Of a stretch of DNA of 64,000 nt, positions 24,696-32,714 are shown in pieces. Source of the DNA: Streptomyces sp. NRRL B-3428 (lineage in GTDB: Bacteria > Actinomycetota > Actinomycetes > Streptomycetales > Streptomycetaceae); contig JOGW01000002.1 of NCBI GenBank assembly GCA_000721375.1, positions 1 through 64,000 on the forward strand, written 5' to 3'. Numbering within the stretch: position 1 is the first letter of the stretch; each line of letters begins with the position of its first letter. The notes below the pieces were generated by a model. It searched no databases. It was not told the origin of the DNA and saw only the letters and a list, made by a program, of their open reading frames with translations. Both the position numbers and the translations under genes were made by a program.

Positions 24696-26237
24696 GTGCC
24701 CACAGCCCGTCAAGCCCGCCATGTCATCGACGCGACCTTTACCGCACTCCCCCTGCGTCAGCTCGCCGACGCCGCCCTCGCCCGGGCCCGCGCCCTGGGC
24801 GTGGAGCACGCGGACTTCCGCTTCGAGCGGGTGCGCAGCGCCACCTGGCGGCTGCGGGACGCCAAGCCGTCCGGGTCCTCGGACACGACAGATCTCGGTT
24901 ATGCCGTACGAGTGGTGCACGGCGGCAGCTGGGGCTTCGCCTCCGGAGTGGATCTGACCATGGACGCGGCCGCGAAGGTGGCCTCGCAGGCGGTGGCCAT
25001 GGCCAAGCTGTCGGCGAAGGTGATCACGGCGGCCGGGTCGGACGAGCGGGTGGAGCTGGCGCCGGAGCCGGTGCATGCCGACAAGGAGTGGATCTCCTCG
25101 TACGAGATCAATCCCTTCGATGTGCCGGATGCCGAGAAGACCGGGCTCCTGAGCGAGTGGAGTGCGCGGCTGCTCGCGGCCGAGGGGGTCGCGCATGCGG
25201 ATGCCTCGCTGATGACCGTGCAGGAGAACAAGTTCTACGCGGATACGGCGGGGACGGTCACGACCCAGCAGCGGGTGCGGCTGCATCCGCAGCTGACGGC
25301 GACGGCGGTGGACGAGCGCACCGGTGAGTTCGACTCGATGCGGACCATCGCGCCGCCGGCGGGGCGCGGCTGGGAGTACCTCGGCAAGGAGATCTGGGAC
25401 TGGGACAAGGAGCTGGCGCAGATCCCGGAGTTCCTGGCCGAGAAGATGCGGGCGCCGAGTGTGGAGGCGGGGCGCTATGACCTCGTCGTCGATCCGTCGA
25501 ACCTCTGGCTGACCATCCATGAGTCGATCGGCCATGCCACCGAGCTCGACCGTGCGCTCGGCTACGAGGCGGCGTACGCGGGCACGTCGTTCGCGACCTT
25601 CGACCAGCTCGGGACGCTGAAGTACGGCTCCGAGATCATGAACGTGACCGGGGACCGGACCGCCGAGCACGGGCTCGCCACGATCGGGTACGACGACGAG
25701 GGTGTGGCGGGGCAGTCCTGGGACCTGGTGAAGGACGGCACGCTGGTCGGTTACCAACTGGACCGCCGTATCGCGAAGTTGACCGGCTTCGAACGGTCCA
25801 ACGGCTGTGCGTACGCAGACTCCCCCGGACATGTCCCGGTGCAGCGGATGGCGAACGTGTCGCTGCAGCCCGCGCCCGAGGGGCCCTCGACCGACGAGAT
25901 GATCGCGGGGGTCGAGCGCGGGATCTATGTGGTCGGCGACCGCTCGTGGTCGATCGACATGCAGCGCTACAACTTCCAGTTCACCGGGCAGCGGTTCTTC
26001 AGGATCGAGAACGGGCGGCTCGCCGGACAGCTGCGCGATGTGGCGTACCAGGCGACGACCACCGACTTCTGGGGTTCGATGGCGGCGGTCGGCGGACCCG
26101 GGACGTATGTGCTCGGTGGCGCCTTCAACTGCGGCAAGGCGCAGCCGGGGCAGGTGGCGGCGGTGTCGCACGGCTGTCCCTCCGCGCTCTTCAAGGACGT
26201 CAACATCCTCAACACGACACAGGAGGCCGGGCGTTGA
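24696..26237 (+). CDS. tldD: TldD metallopeptidase subunit
   Basis: A 513-residue TldD. The zinc motif HESIGHATELDRALG (HExxxH) is intact, followed by the family blocks GYDDEGVAGQ, ERSNGCAYADSPGHVPVQRM and VSHGCPSALFKDVNI. TldD works as a heterodimer with TldE on unfolded peptides, including RiPP leader peptides in other bacteria. The GTG at 24696 has GGGTGG upstream. Its partner is usually the next gene; here tldE starts 7.76 kb later at 34000, after an inserted cluster. Only 20 nt separate it from the convergent KAS III stop. Confidence 0.95.
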   Translation: MPTARQARHVIDATFTALPLRQLADAALARARALGVEHADFRFERVRSATWRLRDAKPSGSSDTTDLGYAVRVVHGGSWGFASGVDLTMDAAAKVASQAVAMAKLSAKVITAAGSDERVELAPEPVHADKEWISSYEINPFDVPDAEKTGLLSEWSARLLAAEGVAHADASLMTVQENKFYADTAGTVTTQQRVRLHPQLTATAVDERTGEFDSMRTIAPPAGRGWEYLGKEIWDWDKELAQIPEFLAEKMRAPSVEAGRYDLVVDPSNLWLTIHESIGHATELDRALGYEAAYAGTSFATFDQLGTLKYGSEIMNVTGDRTAEHGLATIGYDDEGVAGQSWDLVKDGTLVGYQLDRRIAKLTGFERSNGCAYADSPGHVPVQRMANVSLQPAPEGPSTDEMIAGVERGIYVVGDRSWSIDMQRYNFQFTGQRFFRIENGRLAGQLRDVAYQATTTDFWGSMAAVGGPGTYVLGGAFNCGKAQPGQVAAVSHGCPSALFKDVNILNTTQEAGR

Positions 26238-26257
26238 GGGACCGCGTATGAGTGCGG

Positions 26258-27199
26258 CTACGGGATCCTGACCACCTGTCCCGCGTACGCGAGTCCGCCG
26301 CCGAAGCCGAAGAGCAGCGCGGGGGCGCCGGACGGCACCCGGCCCTCCGCGACCAGCTTGGACAGGGCGAGCGGGACACTGGCCGCGGAGGTGTTCCCGG
26401 ACTCGGTGACATCGGTGGCCACGACCGCGTTCACCGCGCCGAGCCTGGCCGCGAGAGGTTCGATGATCCGCAGGTTCGCCTGGTGCAGGACGACCGCGGC
26501 GAGCTCTTCGGGCGCGACGCCGGCGCGTTCGCACACCTGCCGCGCCAGGCCGGGCAGTTCGGTGGTGGCCCAGCGGAAGACGGACTGGCCCTCCTGCGCG
26601 AAACGGGCCGGGGTTCCTTCGATACGGACGGCCGCACCGCGATCCGGGAAGGAGCCCCAGACCACGGGGCTGATCCCGGGCTCGGCGGAGGGTTCGACCA
26701 CCGCGGCGGCCGCTCCGTCGCCGATCAGGATGCAGGTCGTACGGTCCGTCCAGTCGGCGACCGAGGAGAACTTCTCCGAGGCGATCACCAGGGCGCGGCC
26801 GCTGGCTCCCGTACGAAGGGACTGGTCGGCGAGGGCGAGGGCGTGACTGAAGCCGGAGCAGGCCGTGTTGACGTCCAGCGCTGCCGGGTGCGGGATGCCG
26901 AGGCGGGCCGCGGTGCGCGAGGCCATGTTGGGGGCACGGTTCTCCGCCGTGCACGTGGCGAGCAGCACGAGGTCGATGTCGTGGGCGTCGATCCCGGCGT
27001 GCGCCAGGGCCTTCTCGGCCGCGGCGGCGGCCATCGAGTCCACGGTCTCGTCCTCGGCCGCGATATGGCGGGTGCGGATGCCGACCCGGGAACGTATCCA
27101 CTCGTCGTCGGTCTCGACGAGTTCGGCGAGGTCGTGGTTGGTGAGGACGCGGGCGGGCTGGTAGTGGCCCAGTGCGGTGATGCGCGTGCCGGTGGTCAT
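26258..27199 (-). CDS. 3-oxoacyl-ACP synthase III family protein (FabH-like)
   Basis: A 313-residue KAS III with an intact triad: C114 (DVNTACSGF), H239 (LHQANLRI) and N269 (ESGNTSAASVP). Primary-metabolism fabH normally sits with acpP and fabF; this copy instead follows a monooxygenase and an efflux pump, overlapping the monooxygenase stop by 4 nt. It may start an acyl chain with an unusual primer, or act as an acyltransferase as some secondary-metabolism KAS III do. Substrate cannot be told from sequence. Confidence 0.9.
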   Translation of the reverse strand: MTTGTRITALGHYQPARVLTNHDLAELVETDDEWIRSRVGIRTRHIAAEDETVDSMAAAAAEKALAHAGIDAHDIDLVLLATCTAENRAPNMASRTAARLGIPHPAALDVNTACSGFSHALALADQSLRTGASGRALVIASEKFSSVADWTDRTTCILIGDGAAAAVVEPSAEPGISPVVWGSFPDRGAAVRIEGTPARFAQEGQSVFRWATTELPGLARQVCERAGVAPEELAAVVLHQANLRIIEPLAARLGAVNAVVATDVTESGNTSAASVPLALSKLVAEGRVPSGAPALLFGFGGGLAYAGQVVRIP

Positions 27200-28698
27200 G
27201 CGGTGTCCTTGTCGATCGGGCCGAGCAACGCTTCGAGCGCCGCCTCCAGGCCGGCGGGTCCGCCGTCGTCCGCCCACGCGAGATAGCCGTCCGGGCGCAG
27301 CAGGCAGGCGCCCACGGCGAGTTGAGCGGCGCAGTCGGTGACCGTGACCTCGACCGGCCAGGGCGCGGCGGCCTTGCGCAGATCGGCCGCGGCGCCGGGC
27401 TCGAGGACGAGCAGCCGGAGCCGGCCCGGCTTCAGGAGCTCGACGACGCTGGTGGGGCGCGAGGCGACGGTCAGCGGCAGGTTGGGCAGGAAGGTGCCGG
27501 TCCAGCGGGAGGAGTGCGGGGCGCGGGGCAGCGTGACGTCCTGGTCGCTGATCATGTCGCCGAGCTGTTTGCTCACGGCGGGGTTCTGCAGCAGGCCGGT
27601 GAACAGTTCACGCAGCGGGTCGTGGCCGCGGCCCGGCTGCATGAGGGCGAGCTGCGCCTGGGTGTTGGCGATGGTGCGGGCCGCGGGTGGGCGGCGTTCG
27701 GCGGTGTAGGTGTCCAGGAGGTGCGCGCCCGCGTGTCCCTGGAGATGCAGGGCTAGTTTCCAGGACAGGTTGACCGCGTCCTGCAGACCGAGGTTGAGCC
27801 CTTGTCCGCCCACGGGGAAGTGGACATGGGCCGCGTCGCCCGCGAGCAGCACCCGGCCGCGCCGGTAGCTGTGCACCAGGCGTGCGTAGTCGCTGAAGCG
27901 GTCGAGGAACGTGGCGTGGTGCATGGGGATGTCCCGGCCCGCGATCCGGCTGACGGTGGCCCGGAGTTCGTCGAGCGTGAGCGGGGTGCGGCGGTCGCGG
28001 TGCGGTCCGTCGAAGTCGAAGGCCGCGACGCGGCTGGGCCCCCAGGGGCTGGGGCTGATCACGGTCCAGCCGCGTTCGGTGAGGTTCCAGCCGGGCGGTG
28101 CGCTGTACGGGTCGTCCAACTCGACAACGCCGAGCACCGCTTGGGCCCGCGGCAGATGTTCCTCGCTGGTGAACCCGGCCTGTTCGCGGACGAGGCTGCG
28201 CGCGCCGTCCGCGCCGATCACCCAGGCGGCGCTGACGCTTGATCCGTCGTCCAGGGTGAGGGTGACCTCCTCCCCCGCCGCGTCCAGCCCGGCGACCCGC
28301 CGACCGCGCAGGACCGTCGCACCCCGCTGCCGCGCCATCTTCTCGAACTGCCGCTCCAGATCGCTCTGCGCGCGTCCGACGATGGGGTCGCCCTCCACGG
28401 CCGGGCCCGTGATCGTCAGGCCCGGAAGTCCGGCGAAGTGGAAGGGCTGGGCGGCTTCCCGCTCCAGGAGTTCGGGGCTGGTCCGTGGCGCACCGAGATA
28501 GCCGCGCCGGCGCAGCACCTGGGCGGTGCGGGCGTGCAGGGTGCCGGCCTTGGGGACGTCGAGGGTCTCGGCGTTCTGCTCGATCACCGTCACCCGTACG
28601 CCGAAATGGGCGAGTTCGGCGGCGAGCAGCATCCCCACGGGACCGCCGCCGACGACGGCGACCTGGGTCTCGGCGCAGGAGGAGAGGGAGGAGGTCAC
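27196..28698 (-). CDS. FAD-dependent monooxygenase (aromatic/polyketide hydroxylase type)
   Basis: A 500-residue flavoprotein of the group A hydroxylase family. It has the dinucleotide motif GGGPVG (residues 17-22), the NADPH/FAD motif GADGARSLVR, and GDAAHVHFPVGGQGLNLGLQDAVNL. The C-terminal thioredoxin-like region ends with ACLLRPDGYLAWADDGG, a pattern typical of polyketide hydroxylases such as RdmE or OxyS relatives. The GTG at 28698 lies 7 nt after the MFS stop, with AGTGAGG upstream. It is the middle gene of the MFS-monooxygenase-KAS III operon. Confidence 0.9.
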   Translation of the reverse strand: MTSSLSSCAETQVAVVGGGPVGMLLAAELAHFGVRVTVIEQNAETLDVPKAGTLHARTAQVLRRRGYLGAPRTSPELLEREAAQPFHFAGLPGLTITGPAVEGDPIVGRAQSDLERQFEKMARQRGATVLRGRRVAGLDAAGEEVTLTLDDGSSVSAAWVIGADGARSLVREQAGFTSEEHLPRAQAVLGVVELDDPYSAPPGWNLTERGWTVISPSPWGPSRVAAFDFDGPHRDRRTPLTLDELRATVSRIAGRDIPMHHATFLDRFSDYARLVHSYRRGRVLLAGDAAHVHFPVGGQGLNLGLQDAVNLSWKLALHLQGHAGAHLLDTYTAERRPPAARTIANTQAQLALMQPGRGHDPLRELFTGLLQNPAVSKQLGDMISDQDVTLPRAPHSSRWTGTFLPNLPLTVASRPTSVVELLKPGRLRLLVLEPGAAADLRKAAAPWPVEVTVTDCAAQLAVGACLLRPDGYLAWADDGGPAGLEAALEALLGPIDKDTA

Positions 28699-28705
28699 GC
28701 GCGCC

Positions 28706-30154
28706 TCACTTCCCCGCTGCGGTCTCGGACCCACCGCGGCCGAGTGCGACGACGAGCAGTCCGAGCACGGCGCAGACGACGGCCATCGCGATCAGCAGGG
28801 TGTGGAAGGCGTCGTCGTACGAACTCCCCTCGCCGGTCGCGAGCGAGACGAGCGCCGAGCCGAAGACCGCGACAGCGATGGCCTCGCTGCCCAGGCGCAG
28901 CGTGTTGAGGAACCCGGCCGCCATGCCCGCCTTCTCGGGCTCGACCAGACCGAGCGCCTGCCCGTCGACCAGACCGGCCGACAGGCCCATGCCCGCACCC
29001 GTCACGAGCATCGGGACGGCCATGGCGAGCAGGGTGGTGTCCGGGCCGAGCGTCAGGAGCGCGAGATCACCGACGAGCAGGCAGACGAGAGAGGCGAAGA
29101 CCACCGCGAGCGGCGAGATCCCGCGTTCGACCAGCTTCAGACCGACCAGGGGAAGCGCCAGGACGGGGATGGTCAGGAGCAGCATCGTGGCACCCGCGGC
29201 GGAGGCGCTGTAGCCGGCCACGTTCGACAGGTAGGAGGGCAGATACGTGAGCTGGGTGACGAAGCCGAACGAGGCGGCGACCGGCACCAGGGTGTACGCG
29301 AGGAAGCGGCGGTTACGGACCACGGAGAGGTCGAGCAGCGGGGCCTCGGTGCGCTTGGCCAGCGCGCCGAAGGCCGCGAGCAGCACCACGGAGAGCAGCA
29401 GCAGACCGAGCGTGGCGGGTGCGGTCCAGCCCCACTCGGAGCCCTGCACGATCGCGTAGGTCATGGCGGCCATGGCGACGACGAAGACCACGGCGCCGCG
29501 TACGTCGAGGCGTCCGCTGCGGGCCGCCCGGTCGCCGACGCGGCGGGAGATGGCGGGGACGCAGGCCAGGACGACAGCGAGCAGAACGGCCTGGAGGCCG
29601 AAGATCCAGCGCCAGCCGAGTGCGTCCACGGCAGGTCCCGAGACGGTCGGGCCGAGGGCCACGCCGATGCCGGCGACGGTGCCGAAGAGCGCGAAGGCCT
29701 TGGCGCGGGCGGGTCCCTCGAAGGCCGAGGACATGATGGCGCTGCCGCAGGCGAAGATCGCGGCACCGCCGAGTCCGGCGAGCGCACGGGCGCCGTCGAG
29801 CACGTAGATGTTGGGCGCGAGCGCGCAGCCGAGGGAGGCCACGGCGAAGATCGCGGCGCCGGCGGCGAAGGCCCGGATCCGGCCGACGAGGTCGGCGAGT
29901 GTGCCCCAGACGAGGGTGAAGCAGGCGAAGGCCACGTTGAACGCGTTGACCACCCACTGCAGAGCGGCCGCTCCGGCGCCGGTGTCCGCGCCGATCTCGG
30001 GCAGCGCGACGGCCGTACCGGAGATGGAGGTGGGGACGACGAACACGGCGAGCAGCACCGCGAACAGGGTCAGGCCGCCGGCCGCGGGGGCGCTCACGTC
30101 GGGAGCGGGGGGCGCCGGCGCGGGGCGTGCGGGATCGGTGGTCGATGAGGCCAC
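28706..30154 (-). CDS. MFS efflux transporter (DHA2/EmrB-type)
   Basis: A 482-residue major facilitator with about 14 membrane helices. Landmarks are FVVPTSISGTAVALPEIGAD in helix 1, VVNAFNVAFACFTLVWGTLADLVGR with motif A, and the antiporter motif C region GIGVALGPTVSG. It heads the operon with the FAD monooxygenase and KAS III and is divergent from the ArsR-type regulator. It is probably an exporter for the product of the neighbouring enzymes or a resistance pump. The GTG at 30154 is preferred (VASSTTDPARP). Confidence 0.9.
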   Translation of the reverse strand: MASSTTDPARPAPAPPAPDVSAPAAGGLTLFAVLLAVFVVPTSISGTAVALPEIGADTGAGAAALQWVVNAFNVAFACFTLVWGTLADLVGRIRAFAAGAAIFAVASLGCALAPNIYVLDGARALAGLGGAAIFACGSAIMSSAFEGPARAKAFALFGTVAGIGVALGPTVSGPAVDALGWRWIFGLQAVLLAVVLACVPAISRRVGDRAARSGRLDVRGAVVFVVAMAAMTYAIVQGSEWGWTAPATLGLLLLSVVLLAAFGALAKRTEAPLLDLSVVRNRRFLAYTLVPVAASFGFVTQLTYLPSYLSNVAGYSASAAGATMLLLTIPVLALPLVGLKLVERGISPLAVVFASLVCLLVGDLALLTLGPDTTLLAMAVPMLVTGAGMGLSAGLVDGQALGLVEPEKAGMAAGFLNTLRLGSEAIAVAVFGSALVSLATGEGSSYDDAFHTLLIAMAVVCAVLGLLVVALGRGGSETAAGK

Positions 30155-30234
30155 GGGAGAACTCCGAATCGGAATCGGGGCAACAGGGGGTACCGCTAAG
30201 GGAGTTGGGGGCCGAGCGGGCGCCCACAACCCGT

Positions 30235-30256
30235 AGGTACGATCAATCTCGTACCT
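30235..30256. promoter_or_regulatory. Inverted-repeat operator between MFS and ArsR genes
   Basis: AGGTACGA (30235-30242) and TCGTACCT (30249-30256) form a perfect 8-bp inverted repeat with a 6-nt centre. Viewed wider, it is TAGGTA-N12-TACCTT (30234-30257). A degenerate copy, CAGGTT-N12-TACCTT, lies at 30274-30297 on the arsR side. Both lie in the 195-nt divergent promoter region, the expected place for autoregulated ArsR sites. Confidence 0.7.
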
Positions 30257-30349
30257 TAGATTGGCACAGCGCGCAGGTTTGACGCAAGTAGTACCTTGAG
30301 GGGGTGGTGTCGCAGGGTGCGACGCCCGAGCCGCATGAGGAGCCGCGCC

Positions 30350-30697
30350 ATGCCGGACGCCGAAGGACATCCGCACATCGAGGAGATGGACTTCCAGACG
30401 GTGCTCAAGGCCCTGTCCGACCCGCTGCGCTACCAGGTGATCGCCACCCTCGCGCGGCTGCCCGAGAGCACCGAGCGCACCTGCACGTCCTTCGGGCTGC
30501 CGGTGTCCAAGTCCACCCGCACCCATCACTTCCGGATCCTGCGCGAGGCCGGTCTGGTACGTCAGGTGGACCGGGGCAACAGCCGCAGCGCCCAGCTGCG
30601 GCGCGCCGACATCGAGCGGCGCTTTCCCGGGCTGCTCGGTCTTGTGTCGGACAATGCCCAACTGCCGGACCAGGTCGAGATGTTGGCGGGCAGTTGA
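30350..30697 (+). CDS. ArsR-like winged-helix regulator
   Basis: A 115-residue helix-turn-helix protein: VLKALSDPLRYQVIATLARL begins the fold, and SKSTRTHHFRILREAGLVRQ is the recognition helix region, followed by the wing DRGNSRSAQLRRADIERRFPGLL. No arsenic-type Cys motif is present, so the inducer is probably not a metal. The ATG at 30350 follows GAGGAG. It is divergent from the MFS operon and very likely binds the inverted repeats between them; a matching site precedes afsA. Confidence 0.88.
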   Translation: MPDAEGHPHIEEMDFQTVLKALSDPLRYQVIATLARLPESTERTCTSFGLPVSKSTRTHHFRILREAGLVRQVDRGNSRSAQLRRADIERRFPGLLGLVSDNAQLPDQVEMLAGS

Positions 30698-30703
30698 CCG
30701 GTT

Positions 30704-30741
30704 GGTGGTACGGAACCCGGTGCGCCGGGTTCCGTACCACC
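30704..30741. terminator. 17-bp perfect hairpin between arsR and P450
   Basis: GGTGGTACGGAACCCGG (30704-30720) pairs perfectly with 30725-30741 around TGCG, 6 nt after the arsR stop and 4 nt before the convergent P450 stop. Confidence 0.85.
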
Positions 30742-30745
30742 TCGC

Positions 30746-31948
30746 TCAGAGGCGGACGGGCAGCGCGGTGGGCCTGCGCAGGATGACCCCGCTGTCCCAC
30801 GGCAGCTCCGCCGGATCGGCGTCCAGGGTCAGCCGCGGGAACTCACGCGCGAGCGTGCTGAGCAGCTCAGCGATCTCCATCCGGGCGAGCGCGGCGCCCA
30901 TGCAGTGGTGCATCCCGTATCCGAACTGCAGATGCCGCGGCCCCGAGCGCTCGGGGTCGATCGTCAGCGGATCGGCGAAGACCTCGGGATCGCGGTTGGC
31001 CTGGAAGGCGTCCGGATAGACGACGTCACCCTCCTCGATCACTCCGTCGGTGACCTCGACACGGCGGGTGGCCAGGCGTGGGAAGGCCGAGATGTTGCCC
31101 AGCGGGATCAGCCGGATCAGCTCCTCGACCAGCTTCGGCGCACTGTCCGGGTCGGCCGCGAGGCGCTCCCAGAGCACGGGGCGGCACAGCAGTACGTAGA
31201 GGATCTTGGACGCGACGGACAGGATGTTCTGGTCCGCGCCGAGCAGCGAGCCGAGCAGGATGCCCACCAGCTCGGCGTCCTCCAGCGGCGGTTCGGCCTG
31301 GTCGCGGCCCGCCACGAACCGGTCGATCAGACCGCCCTCGGCCCTCGGCCGCACGCCCGCGACCAGCTCGCTCAGATACACGTACAGCGCCGTGAAGTCC
31401 TCGACGAGCCCCGGTACGTCCTCGTGCGAGGCGACCTGGACGGTGTGGCCGAGCGGCCGGTAGTAGGAGATGTCCGCGTCGGGGATGCCCAGGAAGCGGC
31501 CGTTGATCTCGGCGGGCAGGGTGTCGAGGACCGTCGTGTAGAGATCCGGACGGTCCTGGGTGCGCAGCGACTCCAGCTTGGCTGCGAGGAGTTCGCGTAC
31601 GACGGGACGCAGCGCCTCGACTCCGGCGACGCTGTAGTCGGCGGTCACGAAGCGGCGGACGCGTGCGTGGTCGGGTGCGTCCAGGTTGAGCAGCAGCTCC
31701 TTCGGCATGATCGTCGGCAGGAAGGTGGGGCCACCGTCGACGTTGGTCTCGGTGCGGCCGAAACTCGTGTCGGTGAGCACCTGGTGCACATCGCGGTAGC
31801 GGGTGAGGTGCACGGCTGTGTGCCCGCTGGGCAGCGTGATCTGCGGCAGACCGCCGCGGCTGCGTGCGGCGACCGGTGTGAAGGTGGGGACGGGGTCGAG
31901 GTGCGGTATGCCGTCGATCCGGGCCAGGGCCGGTGCGGTGGTGGTCAT
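30746..31948 (-). CDS. Cytochrome P450 with atypical I-helix
   Basis: A 400-residue bacterial P450. The heme ligand is C349 in FGYGMHHCMG, the K-helix is EELIR, and the PRL region lies in NISAFPRLATRR. The I-helix, normally AGxET or AGxDT, reads LLGADQNILS: the oxygen-activating Thr is replaced by Asn. Such changes occur in P450s that use substrate-assisted proton delivery. It follows the HAD gene on the same strand after 97 nt. Together with AfsA and HAD it resembles the srrX-srrP-srrO set of S. rochei butenolide synthesis. Confidence 0.9.
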   Translation of the reverse strand: MTTTAPALARIDGIPHLDPVPTFTPVAARSRGGLPQITLPSGHTAVHLTRYRDVHQVLTDTSFGRTETNVDGGPTFLPTIMPKELLLNLDAPDHARVRRFVTADYSVAGVEALRPVVRELLAAKLESLRTQDRPDLYTTVLDTLPAEINGRFLGIPDADISYYRPLGHTVQVASHEDVPGLVEDFTALYVYLSELVAGVRPRAEGGLIDRFVAGRDQAEPPLEDAELVGILLGSLLGADQNILSVASKILYVLLCRPVLWERLAADPDSAPKLVEELIRLIPLGNISAFPRLATRRVEVTDGVIEEGDVVYPDAFQANRDPEVFADPLTIDPERSGPRHLQFGYGMHHCMGAALARMEIAELLSTLAREFPRLTLDADPAELPWDSGVILRRPTALPVRL

Positions 31949-32045
31949 GACGTCTCCGTGGAGGGTGAAGTGAGGGTGGCGGGGGGGGCGGGTGCCGGTA
32001 CGTGGGCGTGGATCGGACCTCAGGGTGCGATAACAGGCGTCGTTC

Positions 32046-32714
32046 TCACGGCAGTTGGGTCAGCCGCACCCCGGTCACCGCGCTCAGCTCGCGCAGCGCC
32101 TGATCGGTGCTGCGGAAGTGGACGGCGGCCCAGCCCTCCTGCTCGGCGGCGCGGCAGTTCTCGGCGAGGTCGTCGATGAGCACGCACTGCTCACCGCCGG
32201 CCGCCGCCGTGCGCTGGGCGAGCCGGTAGATCTCCGGTTCGGGCTTGCGTACGCCGTGCTGACAGGAGTCGACGATGTGGTCGAACTCCCCCGCCGGTTC
32301 GATGATCCGGCGCCAGTACGGCTCCCACTCGCGCACGTTGTTGCTCAGCACCCCGACACCGAAGCCCTCGGCCCGCAGAGTGCGGACCGCCGCGGCGACC
32401 TCGGCGTTGACGGTGATCCCGTCGAACCACTGGCGCCCGAAACGGGCCCAGTCGGCGCGGGACTGGTCGAGCTCGGGCACGCGCCGGCCGAGCGCACGGG
32501 ACAGCAGAGCCGCCCACTCGGCCTCGGGCATCCGGCCCGACTCGATGGGGGCGAGCGCGGATTCACCGAGCTCGGCCCCGAGATCGGCCAGCGCGCCTTG
32601 CAGTTGGTCGGGGCGGATACCGGTCTTCTTCTCGTACGCCAGGAAGAGCTCGCCGAGCGGCGGCGAGAACACTCCCCCGAAGTCGAACCAGACCATGGCC
32701 GTCATAGCCGTCAT
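32046..32714 (-). CDS. HAD-superfamily hydrolase (probable phosphatase)
   Basis: A 222-residue HAD-IA hydrolase. Motif I is WFDFGGVFSPP (DxGGV variant as in YihX-type phosphatases), motif II Thr/Ser lies in VLSNN, motif III Lys in GVRKPEPEIYRLA, and motif IV in VLIDDLAENC. The ATG at 32714 overlaps the afsA stop (ATGA), so it is translated with AfsA; ATGs at 32705 and 32696 are also in frame. Its position suggests removal of the phosphate from the AfsA-made butenolide phosphate, by analogy with butenolide clusters. Confidence 0.85.
   Translation of the reverse strand: MTAMTAMVWFDFGGVFSPPLGELFLAYEKKTGIRPDQLQGALADLGAELGESALAPIESGRMPEAEWAALLSRALGRRVPELDQSRADWARFGRQWFDGITVNAEVAAAVRTLRAEGFGVGVLSNNVREWEPYWRRIIEPAGEFDHIVDSCQHGVRKPEPEIYRLAQRTAAAGGEQCVLIDDLAENCRAAEQEGWAAVHFRSTDQALRELSAVTGVRLTQLP

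Noticed and set aside
26248..26271. Remnant of tldE start just after tldD
   Set aside because: An ATG 10 nt past the tldD stop opens only seven codons and shows no similarity to the TldE N-terminus; it may be chance.
23811..27101. 1096-codon minus-strand frame
   Set aside because: Only its last 238 codons are real (fabG); the rest is antisense to tldD.
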